The notes beneath the pieces are model-generated. The model did no database searches and was not told the origin of the DNA. It was given only the letters and a program-made list of their open reading frames with translations. This document shows positions 23,661-32,761 of a stretch of 64,000 bases of DNA, piece by piece; position 1 is the stretch's first letter, and every line of letters starts with the position of its first letter. Origin of the DNA: Clonostachys chloroleuca (Eukaryota > Ascomycota > Sordariomycetes > Hypocreales > Bionectriaceae); contig JBANAY010000003.1 in the NCBI GenBank assembly GCA_037952775.1, positions 9,796,001 through 9,860,000 on the forward strand, in the 5' to 3' direction. A program made the translations under genes and the position numbers.

Positions 23661-24803
23661 AGGGGCACATGGTTCGGGTATCAGTCTGGAACTTGGAAAA
23701 GGTGGGAGGGCACCTGGTTTGTTTCGGTTTGGTGTTTTAGGGCAAGACATGAGGCCTGGACAGAGGCTTGGGCGGTTCACCCATGAGCTGATTTTTGTGC
23801 GACTGATTCCCTTCATTGGCATAGCTTAGCGATTCCTGCATTCAATATTGACAATTTTTAGAATACCATAGACGAATAAACGTGGTCACGAACACTCGCA
23901 CTCTTCTGGCTTTCTTGGTGCCACCCTTTGCAAATGAACAGTTATGGTGGATGACTCCTTTCACTCAAAGAGATACGTTCAAGAGAGCAGTCACATTCTG
24001 GACCATGTAAGACTTCCCTCCTGTGGGCCGAAGACTTTAAAATCCTTACAAAGATCCCGAGTTGCGGGTAGAAATCTCAAGTCCATCGGATACAAGGGGC
24101 GACTGTCTACGCGATGCTTGGCTTTCGTCGGACAAGCAGCGAGGCAATTAAATTCAGTCTGCTCTGCATGTTGTAATGCCGGACGGCTCGATCATCTCCC
24201 CCTCATCATCTCACTCGCTCGTTGTCTGGCATGAGTATGCCGCGTGTCGCATGTGCCACAATGCCGCATCTTCACATGTCTACGCTTCATCCATAGCCGA
24301 CACTCACCTATTCGTGGTTGGGCCACATTCTTGGTGCTTCTTTACCTTCTGTTAGCTGGACAACGCCTCTGCGCTTGTCTCGAGGCAGTAAAATGAGACC
24401 GAACGAATCACGAGTTGGATTGTGATTATCCAGGGCTTGTGTTGTTACTGGATTAGTACTCCGTCAAACTGTCCCTGAAGGACTTTCTCGTTCACGTAGA
24501 ATCGGCACGAAGGTCGTATCTCCCACATAGGAAACGTCATAGGGACTTTGAATAGATTTTGAAACAACAAGAAAAGAAGGGATATATTGAGCACGCTAGC
24601 AAAAGTGAAAGCAAAAATAAAAGAAAAAGGACACATTAAACCAATCCGATTTATCCAAACCCCTTTCGACTTCCTGAAAAATGCACGCTTCCACCCGCAC
24701 CGCCTCATGGCTCTTGACATGCCTTCATTAAGTCGTGAATTTGTCCCCGGTTCATGCCTCTTGACAGCGGTTGTCAAAGGGGCTGGCGGTCTGTCTCGGG
24801 CCT
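23661..24803. other. Intergenic region between convergent genes
   Basis: Holds the 3' ends of two convergent genes. Only short frames without domains; an A-rich tract lies near 24598-24640. No gene seen. Confidence 0.55.
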
Positions 24804-25928
24804 TCATGGCTCTTCGTCTTTGTCTATCACTGGCTGCTTCTCCCGAATAGGCAGAGCAGCGCCAGCATCACCGGCTGAAGCTGCCGTCTCTTCTGCCTTC
24901 CCTTTCACACGATGTGGTAGGTCCTCGTGAATTTCGGGCACAGATGGTCCTGGCCTTGCCCTAGGCCTTTTCGAAGACCCATACGGCTCCTGCCGATGAC
25001 TCTTCAAATGGACCTTTGACATTGAGCTCTCGCACCGCGGTTTTGGTACTGGTACAGCTGGACTACTGTATGCTGCCACCTCTTTGACACGATGTGGTAG
25101 TTCATCGTGCAGCGTTGGTGCAGCTGGTGCTGGCGCAGCTTCAGGCTCAGCGGCAGAAGCGGTTGTCTCTTGTGCCGTCTCGTTATGACGAGGTTGTGGC
25201 TCGTATTGTGCCCTGGGCGCACGCGGTGCTCGCCCAGGCCTCCCCTCAAACCCATACGGTTCGTGCCGATGGCCCTTGGTATGCAGCTTTGGCAAGGCCG
25301 TACGACTGGACACTGACCAGGCCGGATGGCAGCTCCTCGGACTGATTGTCGGCGCACCACACGAAGACCAACTTGACGCATACATAGACCCGGCAATGTA
25401 GCTTCGGGGCGGTGGCAAGTAGGGGAGAGTCGGCTTTGGATCCGTGGGAGAACCCACAAAAGCCACACCAGGGAGACAAAACATAGGCGAAGACGGATGA
25501 CCATTCTTTGCCTCGGTATGAGAGAAGTCCTTGGTATTGAGGTTCTTGACTTCGTTATACCACCTCTCTCGTCCCTGCCTAGCTCTAGGCTGCGGCGGTG
25601 GGTCGCTCACTGGCTGTGGTTGCACATTCCAATTCAATCTTGCCGCTTCTATCCTTGCCGCTTCTATTTCAGGCTTGTACTGGATAATGCACACGTCCGG
25701 AGGTTCGGGGATTGTACGGGCATATATGGGCCCCTGTGCATAAGCAAATCTACGTATGTCAGGAGGAATTAGGCTCTCGGTAGGAGTCAACCCAGGTATT
25801 CGTTGACTCATTGTCGATCCATCTTCATGTTTTAGCGCCGTAGGTGAAGGGGGTGGCGTTTCCTCGACCGACTCTTCATCCTCCTCTCGATCGGCTGGGA
25901 CTGCTCTTGGCTTGGAGAAATCCTCCAT
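24804..25928 (-). CDS. Proline-rich repeat protein of unknown function
   Basis: Single open frame, 374 residues, no family recognised. The N-terminus is acidic (EEDEESVEE, 15-23), the middle Pro-rich, the C-terminal third Ala/Pro/Glu-rich. Two imperfect internal repeats are visible: LHTKGHRHEPYG (about 215) with VHLKSHRQEPYG (about 306), and LHDELPHRVKEVAA (about 273) with IHEDLPHRVKGKAE (about 333). Each repeat pairs a H-R-x-EPYG block with a (D/E)-(E/D)-LPHRVK block about 60 and 30 residues later. No signal peptide, membrane helix or catalytic motif. Predicted disordered. Conservation of both repeat blocks at the protein level supports real coding. It faces an AT-rich segment and a HET gene, so a lineage-specific gene is likely. 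Confidence 0.6.
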   Translation of the reverse strand: MEDFSKPRAVPADREEDEESVEETPPPSPTALKHEDGSTMSQRIPGLTPTESLIPPDIRRFAYAQGPIYARTIPEPPDVCIIQYKPEIEAARIEAARLNWNVQPQPVSDPPPQPRARQGRERWYNEVKNLNTKDFSHTEAKNGHPSSPMFCLPGVAFVGSPTDPKPTLPYLPPPRSYIAGSMYASSWSSCGAPTISPRSCHPAWSVSSRTALPKLHTKGHRHEPYGFEGRPGRAPRAPRAQYEPQPRHNETAQETTASAAEPEAAPAPAAPTLHDELPHRVKEVAAYSSPAVPVPKPRCESSMSKVHLKSHRQEPYGSSKRPRARPGPSVPEIHEDLPHRVKGKAEETAASAGDAGAALPIREKQPVIDKDEEP

Positions 25929-27036
25929 TGTGGCGGAATTGAGTATGCGAATCTGGTGAACTAGGTCTTTCTTAGTCTTCGTTCGGTGTTTCGCTTCTTT
26001 AGGATCGAAATTCTGGATTTTCGAAAGACAATGATTAGAATGAAGACCAAAAAGAGTCAGTAGAAGGACTTAGATTGGGAAATATATAATTATTAACTCG
26101 TCGTACAACGTAGTTAGTTATTCCTCATAGACATCTATTCTTTGTTTTATTTCATAAAATCTAGCTAAAACTAGCCCATAGAAGTCGAAACAACTAACAC
26201 CAATGAAAATCTCCGAGACCATTGTTGAAACCCCGTTATTGTTTATTAACAAAGAACAGAATAACAGATATATGAAGTTCGTTGTGGTATCGGGACTTTC
26301 CTTGTGGCACAAGATAGCTAGCTTGGATACAATGACAATATTATCCTAGGCCAACTCAAAGGTGTCCTATATCTATTCTTTAGAAGGTCTTAGATTACAG
26401 TAAAAGGCGAAATGAGCGTCACAAATATTGTTAGAAAACTATTTTAATACGGTCTATCTCTAGGCATATAACAAACCAGACTAGCACCTTAAAGTACTCA
26501 TTGATCTACCAAAGCCTATTTTTGGCCCCCAATGGATTCCTACCTACCTAGAAGACTTAGATCTCTCTTCAGTCGCTGCGTTAATAGACACTATAATTGA
26601 AGGTATACATAAGATGCGAGTGTCCTTCCATGCAGTCCTCTACCGTTCAGCTAGCAGTAGGCAATGGTTAATGAAAAATAAACAAGCCACACTAGGATAA
26701 GGCTACCAGCCTGGGGCTTAGATTGACCAGATCAGCCATCGGTCGTTATCCATAGTACTCGATCTAGTGAACAAGGAATGACCGGGTAATTGTAAATGGA
26801 GCAATAATTACTACATATGCAAAGCAATCTGAATTGGGATTGAGGCTGTGCTTCTTAACCCGCCAATACTCCCTATGTGGCCCAGCTAAAGCCGCCTCGG
26901 TGCCCTATTGCCGCCTAACAGGGAGCCTTGCTGCCTGATGGTTGTGTAAATGTCATAAAAAGCTTCAGTTTTAACTTACGAACAAGAAATCTCTGGCTCT
27001 GGTTAGAATCGCAGCATGTAATATTTAACATAAAAA
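25929..27036. other. AT-rich, gene-poor block
   Basis: Noticeably AT-rich compared with both sides, with many TA steps and frequent stops in all frames. A plus-strand frame around 26490-26697 stays open for about 70 codons (VLIDLPKPIFGPQWIPTY...) without a recognised domain and could be a fragment of something decayed. No terminal repeats found by eye. Confidence 0.5.
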
Positions 27037-28905
27037 ATGCCAGTATTTAATACATACGTTTATAAACCTCTCTCTACACTCAACGCAATAAGACTAATTG
27101 AACTGAACCCGTCTATTGACAGTGATTCTCAACTTACATGTCAAATCTTTGAACATCTACTATCAGAGCAGCATGTAGAATATTCAGCCATTTCCTATAC
27201 ATGGGGAGTGCAGAAGCTCTACCAAAGCTTGGAGATCAGGAGCGATGATAATGACGTCTCATACTTACGAACCACGGCCACTGTGGATGCCCTCTTGAGA
27301 CAGTTTCGGGCACCTACCAAACCCCGATATCTCTGGATTGACGCCATTTGTCTCGACCAGAGCAATGAGACAGAGAAGTCTACCCAAGTTCCCATAATGG
27401 GCGAAGTCTTTCAAGGCGCCAAGGTGGTGGATATTTGGCTAGGGCCTGAAAACAACACGATTCCAAATCTCTTCGCATTCTTCAGAGCTCTTAGCACCAT
27501 CCCCGACTTTAGTCGATGGAAAACGCAATTGGCAATGGCCAAGAAGGTTTTCCTTATTATGAGACAGTTTTTCTGTAATGAACACACAGCAATGACAGTC
27601 ATGATGGATTTCTTCAATCGACCTTGGTTCTTGCGTCGCTGGGTCATTCAGGAAGCTTGCCTTGCACGCCATCCTGTGGTGCATTGCGGCAGCCAGTCCA
27701 TCCCCCTTCGCACAGTTCATTTGGCTGCTGTTCGTTTCCAAAGGACGGACCTGACAGACTATGCTATAAAGATGGTGGCAAGCTTGAGTACGCAGACGAT
27801 TCATCTGAGCATCCTAGAGCTGTTATGGCACTTTCACCAATCCGATTGCCTGGAAAAGAAAGATCGAATCGCTGCTCTCTGGAGTCTGGTCAATCCCAAC
27901 CAACGATTTGAACTCAACTACAACAGGCTGTGGACTGAGATATACCAGGAATTAGCTTGTTTCTTGTACCAATTGAACGATAACCACATCAGCTTACAAC
28001 TACTACTCCATCTCTTTGAATTTGGCCCCGTACCTCAATCGGAGAAAATCTTATATCCCTCGTGGATTCCAGACTGGTCGAAGCGTAGATGGAGGGCTCT
28101 TCCATACAAAGCACGCATCAAGAATACAGATAGCTTTGAGCCTTATCCATGCTTTCCTGATCAAGATGTGACTGCTGCTGTTCGGTTTCAGCATCAGGGT
28201 CTATTTCTACACTGTACGTTAGATACATGCCCCCAAGGCTATCGAGTCAAGTTCGCCGCTACATTTGATTCTGGAACCCATACAGATGGTTGCAGAAGTG
28301 AACAAGTTGTGCGTATTATCAGGCAGCTTTTTCCTCATATACAGGATCAGGAGTCAGATCTTATTGCTTTCGCTTCATTGCTTAAGGCAGCCTCGGAATT
28401 TCGCCATACAGACGTCCAGCGAGAGCAAAGCAGTAGGTGCTTAGGTCAATTCGAAATGGAACTTATCAATACTCTTGCACTCTCGGCCGTCGGCCTCCAC
28501 GAGCTGTTGTGGTGGCTTCGAACACTTGATTCCATTCTCACAGATTTCGGTGTCGTGGAATTTGAGACGTTTGAACAGACAGTCGACTATGGCATTGGCC
28601 CTTCGCGGTTACAGGTTAATGATGTCTTAATGCCGCTCTGGAACGTCGAAGCTGATTATCATGTGTCGTTCATATCTAATTCAGTGGTTACCAAAATCCC
28701 GACCACAACCTCGCTTGCTGTTAGACGCTCTCCAGGTTGTCCTGATACTATGAGGGGCGGAACAAGTTTTGCTGGTGAAGTTATTGGCCCGGTTGTCTGT
28801 ACTCTGAAAACACCAAAAGTGGATGACAAAAAAAAAGTAATAAGTGATTCAACTGCTGATAATATTAAAAGCCAGAGGTCTTGGTCATCTATACAATTAA
28901 TATGA
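27037..28905 (+). CDS. HET-domain (heterokaryon incompatibility) protein
   Basis: Single exon, 622 residues. HET domain at about 15-175 with its three signature blocks: YSAISYTWG, LWIDAICLDQSNETEKSTQV and MGEVFQGAKVVDIWLG, then the usual FFNRPWFLRRWVIQEA block. The C-terminal 400 residues are variable, as is normal for these proteins, and I recognise no partner domain. HET proteins trigger cell death after fusion of unlike hyphae and some act with NLR partners; a NACHT-TPR gene lies 9 kb to the right. Lower GC and weaker codon bias than the 4-14 kb genes. The AAAAAATGCC start context is good and lies just inside the AT-rich block. Confidence 0.92.
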   Translation: MPVFNTYVYKPLSTLNAIRLIELNPSIDSDSQLTCQIFEHLLSEQHVEYSAISYTWGVQKLYQSLEIRSDDNDVSYLRTTATVDALLRQFRAPTKPRYLWIDAICLDQSNETEKSTQVPIMGEVFQGAKVVDIWLGPENNTIPNLFAFFRALSTIPDFSRWKTQLAMAKKVFLIMRQFFCNEHTAMTVMMDFFNRPWFLRRWVIQEACLARHPVVHCGSQSIPLRTVHLAAVRFQRTDLTDYAIKMVASLSTQTIHLSILELLWHFHQSDCLEKKDRIAALWSLVNPNQRFELNYNRLWTEIYQELACFLYQLNDNHISLQLLLHLFEFGPVPQSEKILYPSWIPDWSKRRWRALPYKARIKNTDSFEPYPCFPDQDVTAAVRFQHQGLFLHCTLDTCPQGYRVKFAATFDSGTHTDGCRSEQVVRIIRQLFPHIQDQESDLIAFASLLKAASEFRHTDVQREQSSRCLGQFEMELINTLALSAVGLHELLWWLRTLDSILTDFGVVEFETFEQTVDYGIGPSRLQVNDVLMPLWNVEADYHVSFISNSVVTKIPTTTSLAVRRSPGCPDTMRGGTSFAGEVIGPVVCTLKTPKVDDKKKVISDSTADNIKSQRSWSSIQLI

Positions 28906-29537
28906 GCGTTGACATTAATGCGGTGCGACTACATTTCACCAATTGTTGGGGCATGTACATATACCCTCCTGTTTGGTTAAATTCCCTTCTGCTGCTCTAT
29001 TTGCATACAACATTTGAGCATCATGACTTGGATTTCAGAAAAAAATAAACCCAGCATTTATTGGTCCATAGCCGCTGCAAGGTTTCATGTAATTAGCACG
29101 CTTCCCAGCCAATCAATGAGAGTACCAAGCAAAATTAAATCTTTGTTTTCACAGTTGTTATGGGATGTTTGTTTGGAGTGGTGGCAGCTTGCATTTTCAA
29201 GTTGCAAATCTATTGTGTTATCCCCCGATACAAAGGAAAAAGTGAGGATGCATTAAATTGTGCTCAAGCCTTGCTAATGATTGGAGATAATTGTTCCCCT
29301 GAAAGAAAAAGCTACTTGAGGATGTAAGAAAAGGTCTTGTCCCGAGGAGTCAGCAGGCCAGATGGAATCCTTTGGAAGAAGCGGAATCCTGTATTGCGTT
29401 TCGCTGTCCAGATTTCCTGGTCCAAGACGTGAATTTAAGAAAGGCTAAAGGTAGCACCAATCAGAGAATGGGATATTTTTGGTCTTTTTTTTTAGGCTGG
29501 CCGGGATTTATCACCTCTGGCATATTACCGGCTGCGA
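28906..29537. other. Intergenic region
   Basis: AT-rich spacer between two rightward genes. No gene-like frame. Confidence 0.55.
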
Positions 29538-31253
29538 ATGACCGCATCCTTCTCTTCATCCTCACCTAAGCAACAGGGCCTGCCTGCTCATCCTGGTGGC
29601 ATCTCTGGGAAAAAGAGAGAAAAGATGTGCTCAACTGGTTTACCTTCGCCGCTTCTCGGACTCCCTGCGGAGATTCTCGATTCAGTTGCGTCGCATTTGA
29701 GCAACCCCGACCGCAAGAGCCTTCGTCTCACATGCACGGTTTTCGGCCGACGCGTGCTGCTGCAGATTGGTCGCGTCTTTCTCTCGGCGAACCCACGCAA
29801 CATCGAGGTCTTCAGGGCCATCGCAGACCATGAAATCTACAGACAAAAGGTGGTCGAGCTGATCTGGGACGACGCCCGCCTGGATCCTCCTCCGGAGCCA
29901 CCGCTTGCGTACCAATGCCGGCACAGGGCCCATCACATCGAACCCTTCTGGCAACAATGGTATCAGGACGTCTGTGACAGAAACAGTCAAGACGCTCTCC
30001 CAAAAGACGAACTAGAGACCCCAAACCGCGCTGCACGGGCAAGTTGGATTGCCGCGCAGCCCCCAGTCAAGGATATGTGGAATCACTACAAAGAGCTTTT
30101 TAGGCAGCAGCAAGAGATCATGAAGACCTCAGATGATGCTTTGGCGCTCCAGTATGGCCTCGAGCGCTTTACATCGCTTACCCGAATTACTCTTACACCG
30201 GCTGCTCATGGGGTGGAGTTCAACCCTCTCTACCAAACTCCTATGATTCGTGCTCTCCCTTACGGGTTCAACTATCCTATTCCTCGTGGCTGGCCATGTA
30301 GCGAGCCAGGCAGTAGGCTGAGAATAACACAGTGGTCGTCAGAAGAGAGAGATGAAAAGGAGAAGAATAGATGGAGAGGCTACCGTATCATCCTTTGGAC
30401 CCTGGCACGGATGAACCACCGCATCACAGACTTTGTGGTTGACGTTGGTCTATTAAACACGGGCCTGAACGCCCATATGTTTGACCAACCATGCCCAGAA
30501 CAGGAGGATCTCGTCACGGGGTTGCTCAAGCCAGGCTTTCGACGCCTCGACCTTGCCGTGATTCTCAGCGGGCAGACAGAGCTTGGGTTTCCCGCCTTTC
30601 GTAACCGCCAGCTATACGAGGCGCTAAGCCAGGCATCGGATCTAGAGCACATTAGTCTGAGAACCAACATGACGTACGATCTAGAGTTTGATGATTGGAT
30701 GGATCATGGCGAGGAACAGCCGTTCATCCCATTACTGGACATCTTTCCTGTCGAGCGCTGGCCGAGGCTCCGTCACTGGGGGCTTTCAGGTTTCAGTGTA
30801 CGAATGGACGATCTGGTAGGCTTTCTATCCCTGCTTCCAGATACTCTGAGGTCCGTTGAGCTCAGCTTTCTCAAAATCCAAGACGGCCATGGCTCGCACC
30901 GGGAGCTACTCTTTCGTTTACGTGACACCCTGGACTGGCGTGGGCGGAACCCGGCTGACAGGCCCAAGGTCACGATGGGCTGGCAAGAGGAGGGAGTATA
31001 CCGAGGAGATGGATACGCCGTATGGGTTGATGATGAGGTCAACGAGTTTCTGTATGGCGACGGTGCAAACCCGTTTCTGGACACATCTCCTGAGGTCGAA
31101 CATGGCATCGGGATTCAGAAATGTTACTTTGACCCGGAGTTCGAACGGCCAAATGTCGGCACTTTCGAGCTGATGCGCAGGGGCTTTTTGAAGAATGAGA
31201 TGATAATAATGGGTGTGAAACACACGGTCCAGAGTTTTCTCGGCGAGGAATAG
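29538..31253 (+). CDS. F-box domain protein
   Basis: Single exon, 571 residues from the first ATG. An F-box-like block lies at about 37-75 (LLGLPAEILDSVASHLSNPDRKSLRLTCTVF), the segment that binds Skp1 in SCF ubiquitin ligases. The remainder has weak leucine-rich character (for example LRHWGLSGFSVRMDDLVGFLSLLPDTL) and probably binds the substrate. A second in-frame ATG at 29625, directly before the F-box, may be the true start. Large, fast-evolving families of such genes are typical of these fungi; the target is unknown. Confidence 0.82.
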   Translation: MTASFSSSSPKQQGLPAHPGGISGKKREKMCSTGLPSPLLGLPAEILDSVASHLSNPDRKSLRLTCTVFGRRVLLQIGRVFLSANPRNIEVFRAIADHEIYRQKVVELIWDDARLDPPPEPPLAYQCRHRAHHIEPFWQQWYQDVCDRNSQDALPKDELETPNRAARASWIAAQPPVKDMWNHYKELFRQQQEIMKTSDDALALQYGLERFTSLTRITLTPAAHGVEFNPLYQTPMIRALPYGFNYPIPRGWPCSEPGSRLRITQWSSEERDEKEKNRWRGYRIILWTLARMNHRITDFVVDVGLLNTGLNAHMFDQPCPEQEDLVTGLLKPGFRRLDLAVILSGQTELGFPAFRNRQLYEALSQASDLEHISLRTNMTYDLEFDDWMDHGEEQPFIPLLDIFPVERWPRLRHWGLSGFSVRMDDLVGFLSLLPDTLRSVELSFLKIQDGHGSHRELLFRLRDTLDWRGRNPADRPKVTMGWQEEGVYRGDGYAVWVDDEVNEFLYGDGANPFLDTSPEVEHGIGIQKCYFDPEFERPNVGTFELMRRGFLKNEMIIMGVKHTVQSFLGEE

Positions 31254-32047
31254 CTCTTGTTTGAACCATCTGTAGCTGGCTGAATACATTCTTAGGAACA
31301 TGCCTTTGAGATGGTGCGGTGTTATCACTTGTTGAATGTATGGAGTTCAAATTGCATCAATTTGCCACTCTCGCTTGCGCCAGGCTAAGCCTTCAGCTCT
31401 TTGCCCGAGTTATGACATGTGGGCGGAAGACAATGCGGAAATAGCCATGAGACGCTGTAGCTCGCTCATGACCAACTGACAATGAAGCCCTGGTACCAGA
31501 CAGCTTGCCGCGGCTGAAATTCAAAGTGGACAAAGGTTGTGTTGGGTGATGACTCTCCGCACGTGGGGTCCTTTTGTATGTTTAGAACAAAAAGGCAGGT
31601 AGCTTGGGTTGTGTATAATTAGGCTCATGGGATTAATTCATCTTCCTCAGTGATGCGATACCTGGGGTGATTAGGATTGCTGACTGCCGACGATCCTACG
31701 GAAGAAGCGACCTGCCGGCACTTGATACACGAGAACCACTTGAGAATTCTGCACAAAGAAGGTGATAGGAGGTTTTCAATTTCAACCAATTTGGCAATAA
31801 TTGTCTTGCCCTATCTTCGCGATACTTGAGAGCTGACCGAAATGGTCTCATACATGACTATGTTCATCTATCATAAAGAGTGACTTATGTACAAAATATA
31901 AAGCAATATGGACAAATCCTGACCGGCTGGATGATGTGTAGCCAGCTCAAATGTGCGTGGTTCAGCCAGACTATGGTTAGAACCAATGTAGTTTAGCATG
32001 TTCAACATGCTCAAGCCCATCAACAGCCTAGGCAGAGAAACAACAGC
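31254..32047. other. Intergenic region between convergent genes
   Basis: No gene seen. Its right end carries a 17-bp near-palindrome (31995-32011) and the first copy of a 20-bp duplication that overlaps the LPMO stop codon. Confidence 0.55.
31995..32011. repeat. Palindrome, 8-bp arms with one-base centre
   Basis: AGCATGTT-C-AACATGCT, downstream of the leftward LPMO gene. It could form a hairpin in that gene's 3' untranslated RNA. Function not known. Confidence 0.6.
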
Positions 32048-32060
32048 TTAGGCAGAGAAA
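32021..32060. repeat. 20-bp tandem duplication across the LPMO stop codon
   Basis: Two adjacent 20-base units differ at one position (CAACAGCCTAGG... against CAACAGCTTAGG...). On the minus strand each reads F-S-A-stop; the first-read copy gives TAA and the second TAG, so the last codons and stop of the LPMO gene are duplicated. Confidence 0.85.
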
Positions 32061-32761
32061 GATCTAGCGATCTTCTTGCTGCTCCCGCCGCAGCTTCCCG
32101 AAGGTGCTTTAGGCTTAGCTGCATCGCTGCGGGTAACATCGGGGCCGGGGTTGGGGAACTCAACGTCGTAGGTCTCAACAGTTTTGCATCCATTCCCGAC
32201 GTTGGCAACGAACATGGCGGGGCGGCTAGAGAAGCCGGCGTCAGCCTGCTTGGTAGAAGCAGAACTAGTGTTGGCGCCAATGGTAACATGGGCGCAGTTC
32301 ATGTACATCTCGCGGTTACCAAGGTTGTTCCACCAGGACCAGGCAAAGATGGCACTACCTGAAGGGGCATCGCTGGGAAGGGTGAAGTCCCACTTCTCCT
32401 TCAGAGGACAGGCGCCAATGAATGAGTGGATGACAGTCCAGCTGCTGCCCTTGTCGTAAGAGAGTGAGAGTTGGCAGCTACCGCCATTGTGAGTGGCTGA
32501 GCCGGATACCGAGATGCTGTAGTCCTGACCAGGAGTCCAGGTGGCAACAGAAGCGCCCTGGGCGGTGTCGATGAGTGAGTGGTAGCCCTTGCAAGGAAAG
32601 TTGCCGCCGTCCTGATCGAGAGGGTTGGTCATAGAGTAATCGATGTTGGTGGAATAGGGATTGCTCTTAGAGCGAAAAGGAGGAGGGTTACTCATCTCCA
32701 TATGGGCGTTGGTACCAGCGGCCAGGAGGCCGATGACAGAGGCAGCGACTGTAAACTTCAT
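32048..32761 (-). CDS. Secreted lytic polysaccharide monooxygenase, AA11-like
   Basis: Single exon, 237 residues. The signal peptide ends ...AAGTNA, so the mature protein begins with His20 (HMEMSNPPPFRSK), the first residue of the copper histidine brace. A second conserved His sits in SATHNGGSCQLSLSYD, and Cys residues (NFPCKGYH, GGSCQ, IGACPLKEKW, MNCAHVTIG, GCKTVE) fit the disulfides of chitin-active AA11 enzymes. The substrate is likely chitin, by family. The short Ser/Gly tail lacks the extra C-terminal domain found in some AA11 proteins. Extracellular; probably used on insect or fungal chitin or in cell-wall remodelling. Family assignment by motif memory, without a search. Confidence 0.85.
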   Translation of the reverse strand: MKFTVAASVIGLLAAGTNAHMEMSNPPPFRSKSNPYSTNIDYSMTNPLDQDGGNFPCKGYHSLIDTAQGASVATWTPGQDYSISVSGSATHNGGSCQLSLSYDKGSSWTVIHSFIGACPLKEKWDFTLPSDAPSGSAIFAWSWWNNLGNREMYMNCAHVTIGANTSSASTKQADAGFSSRPAMFVANVGNGCKTVETYDVEFPNPGPDVTRSDAAKPKAPSGSCGGSSKKIARSFSA

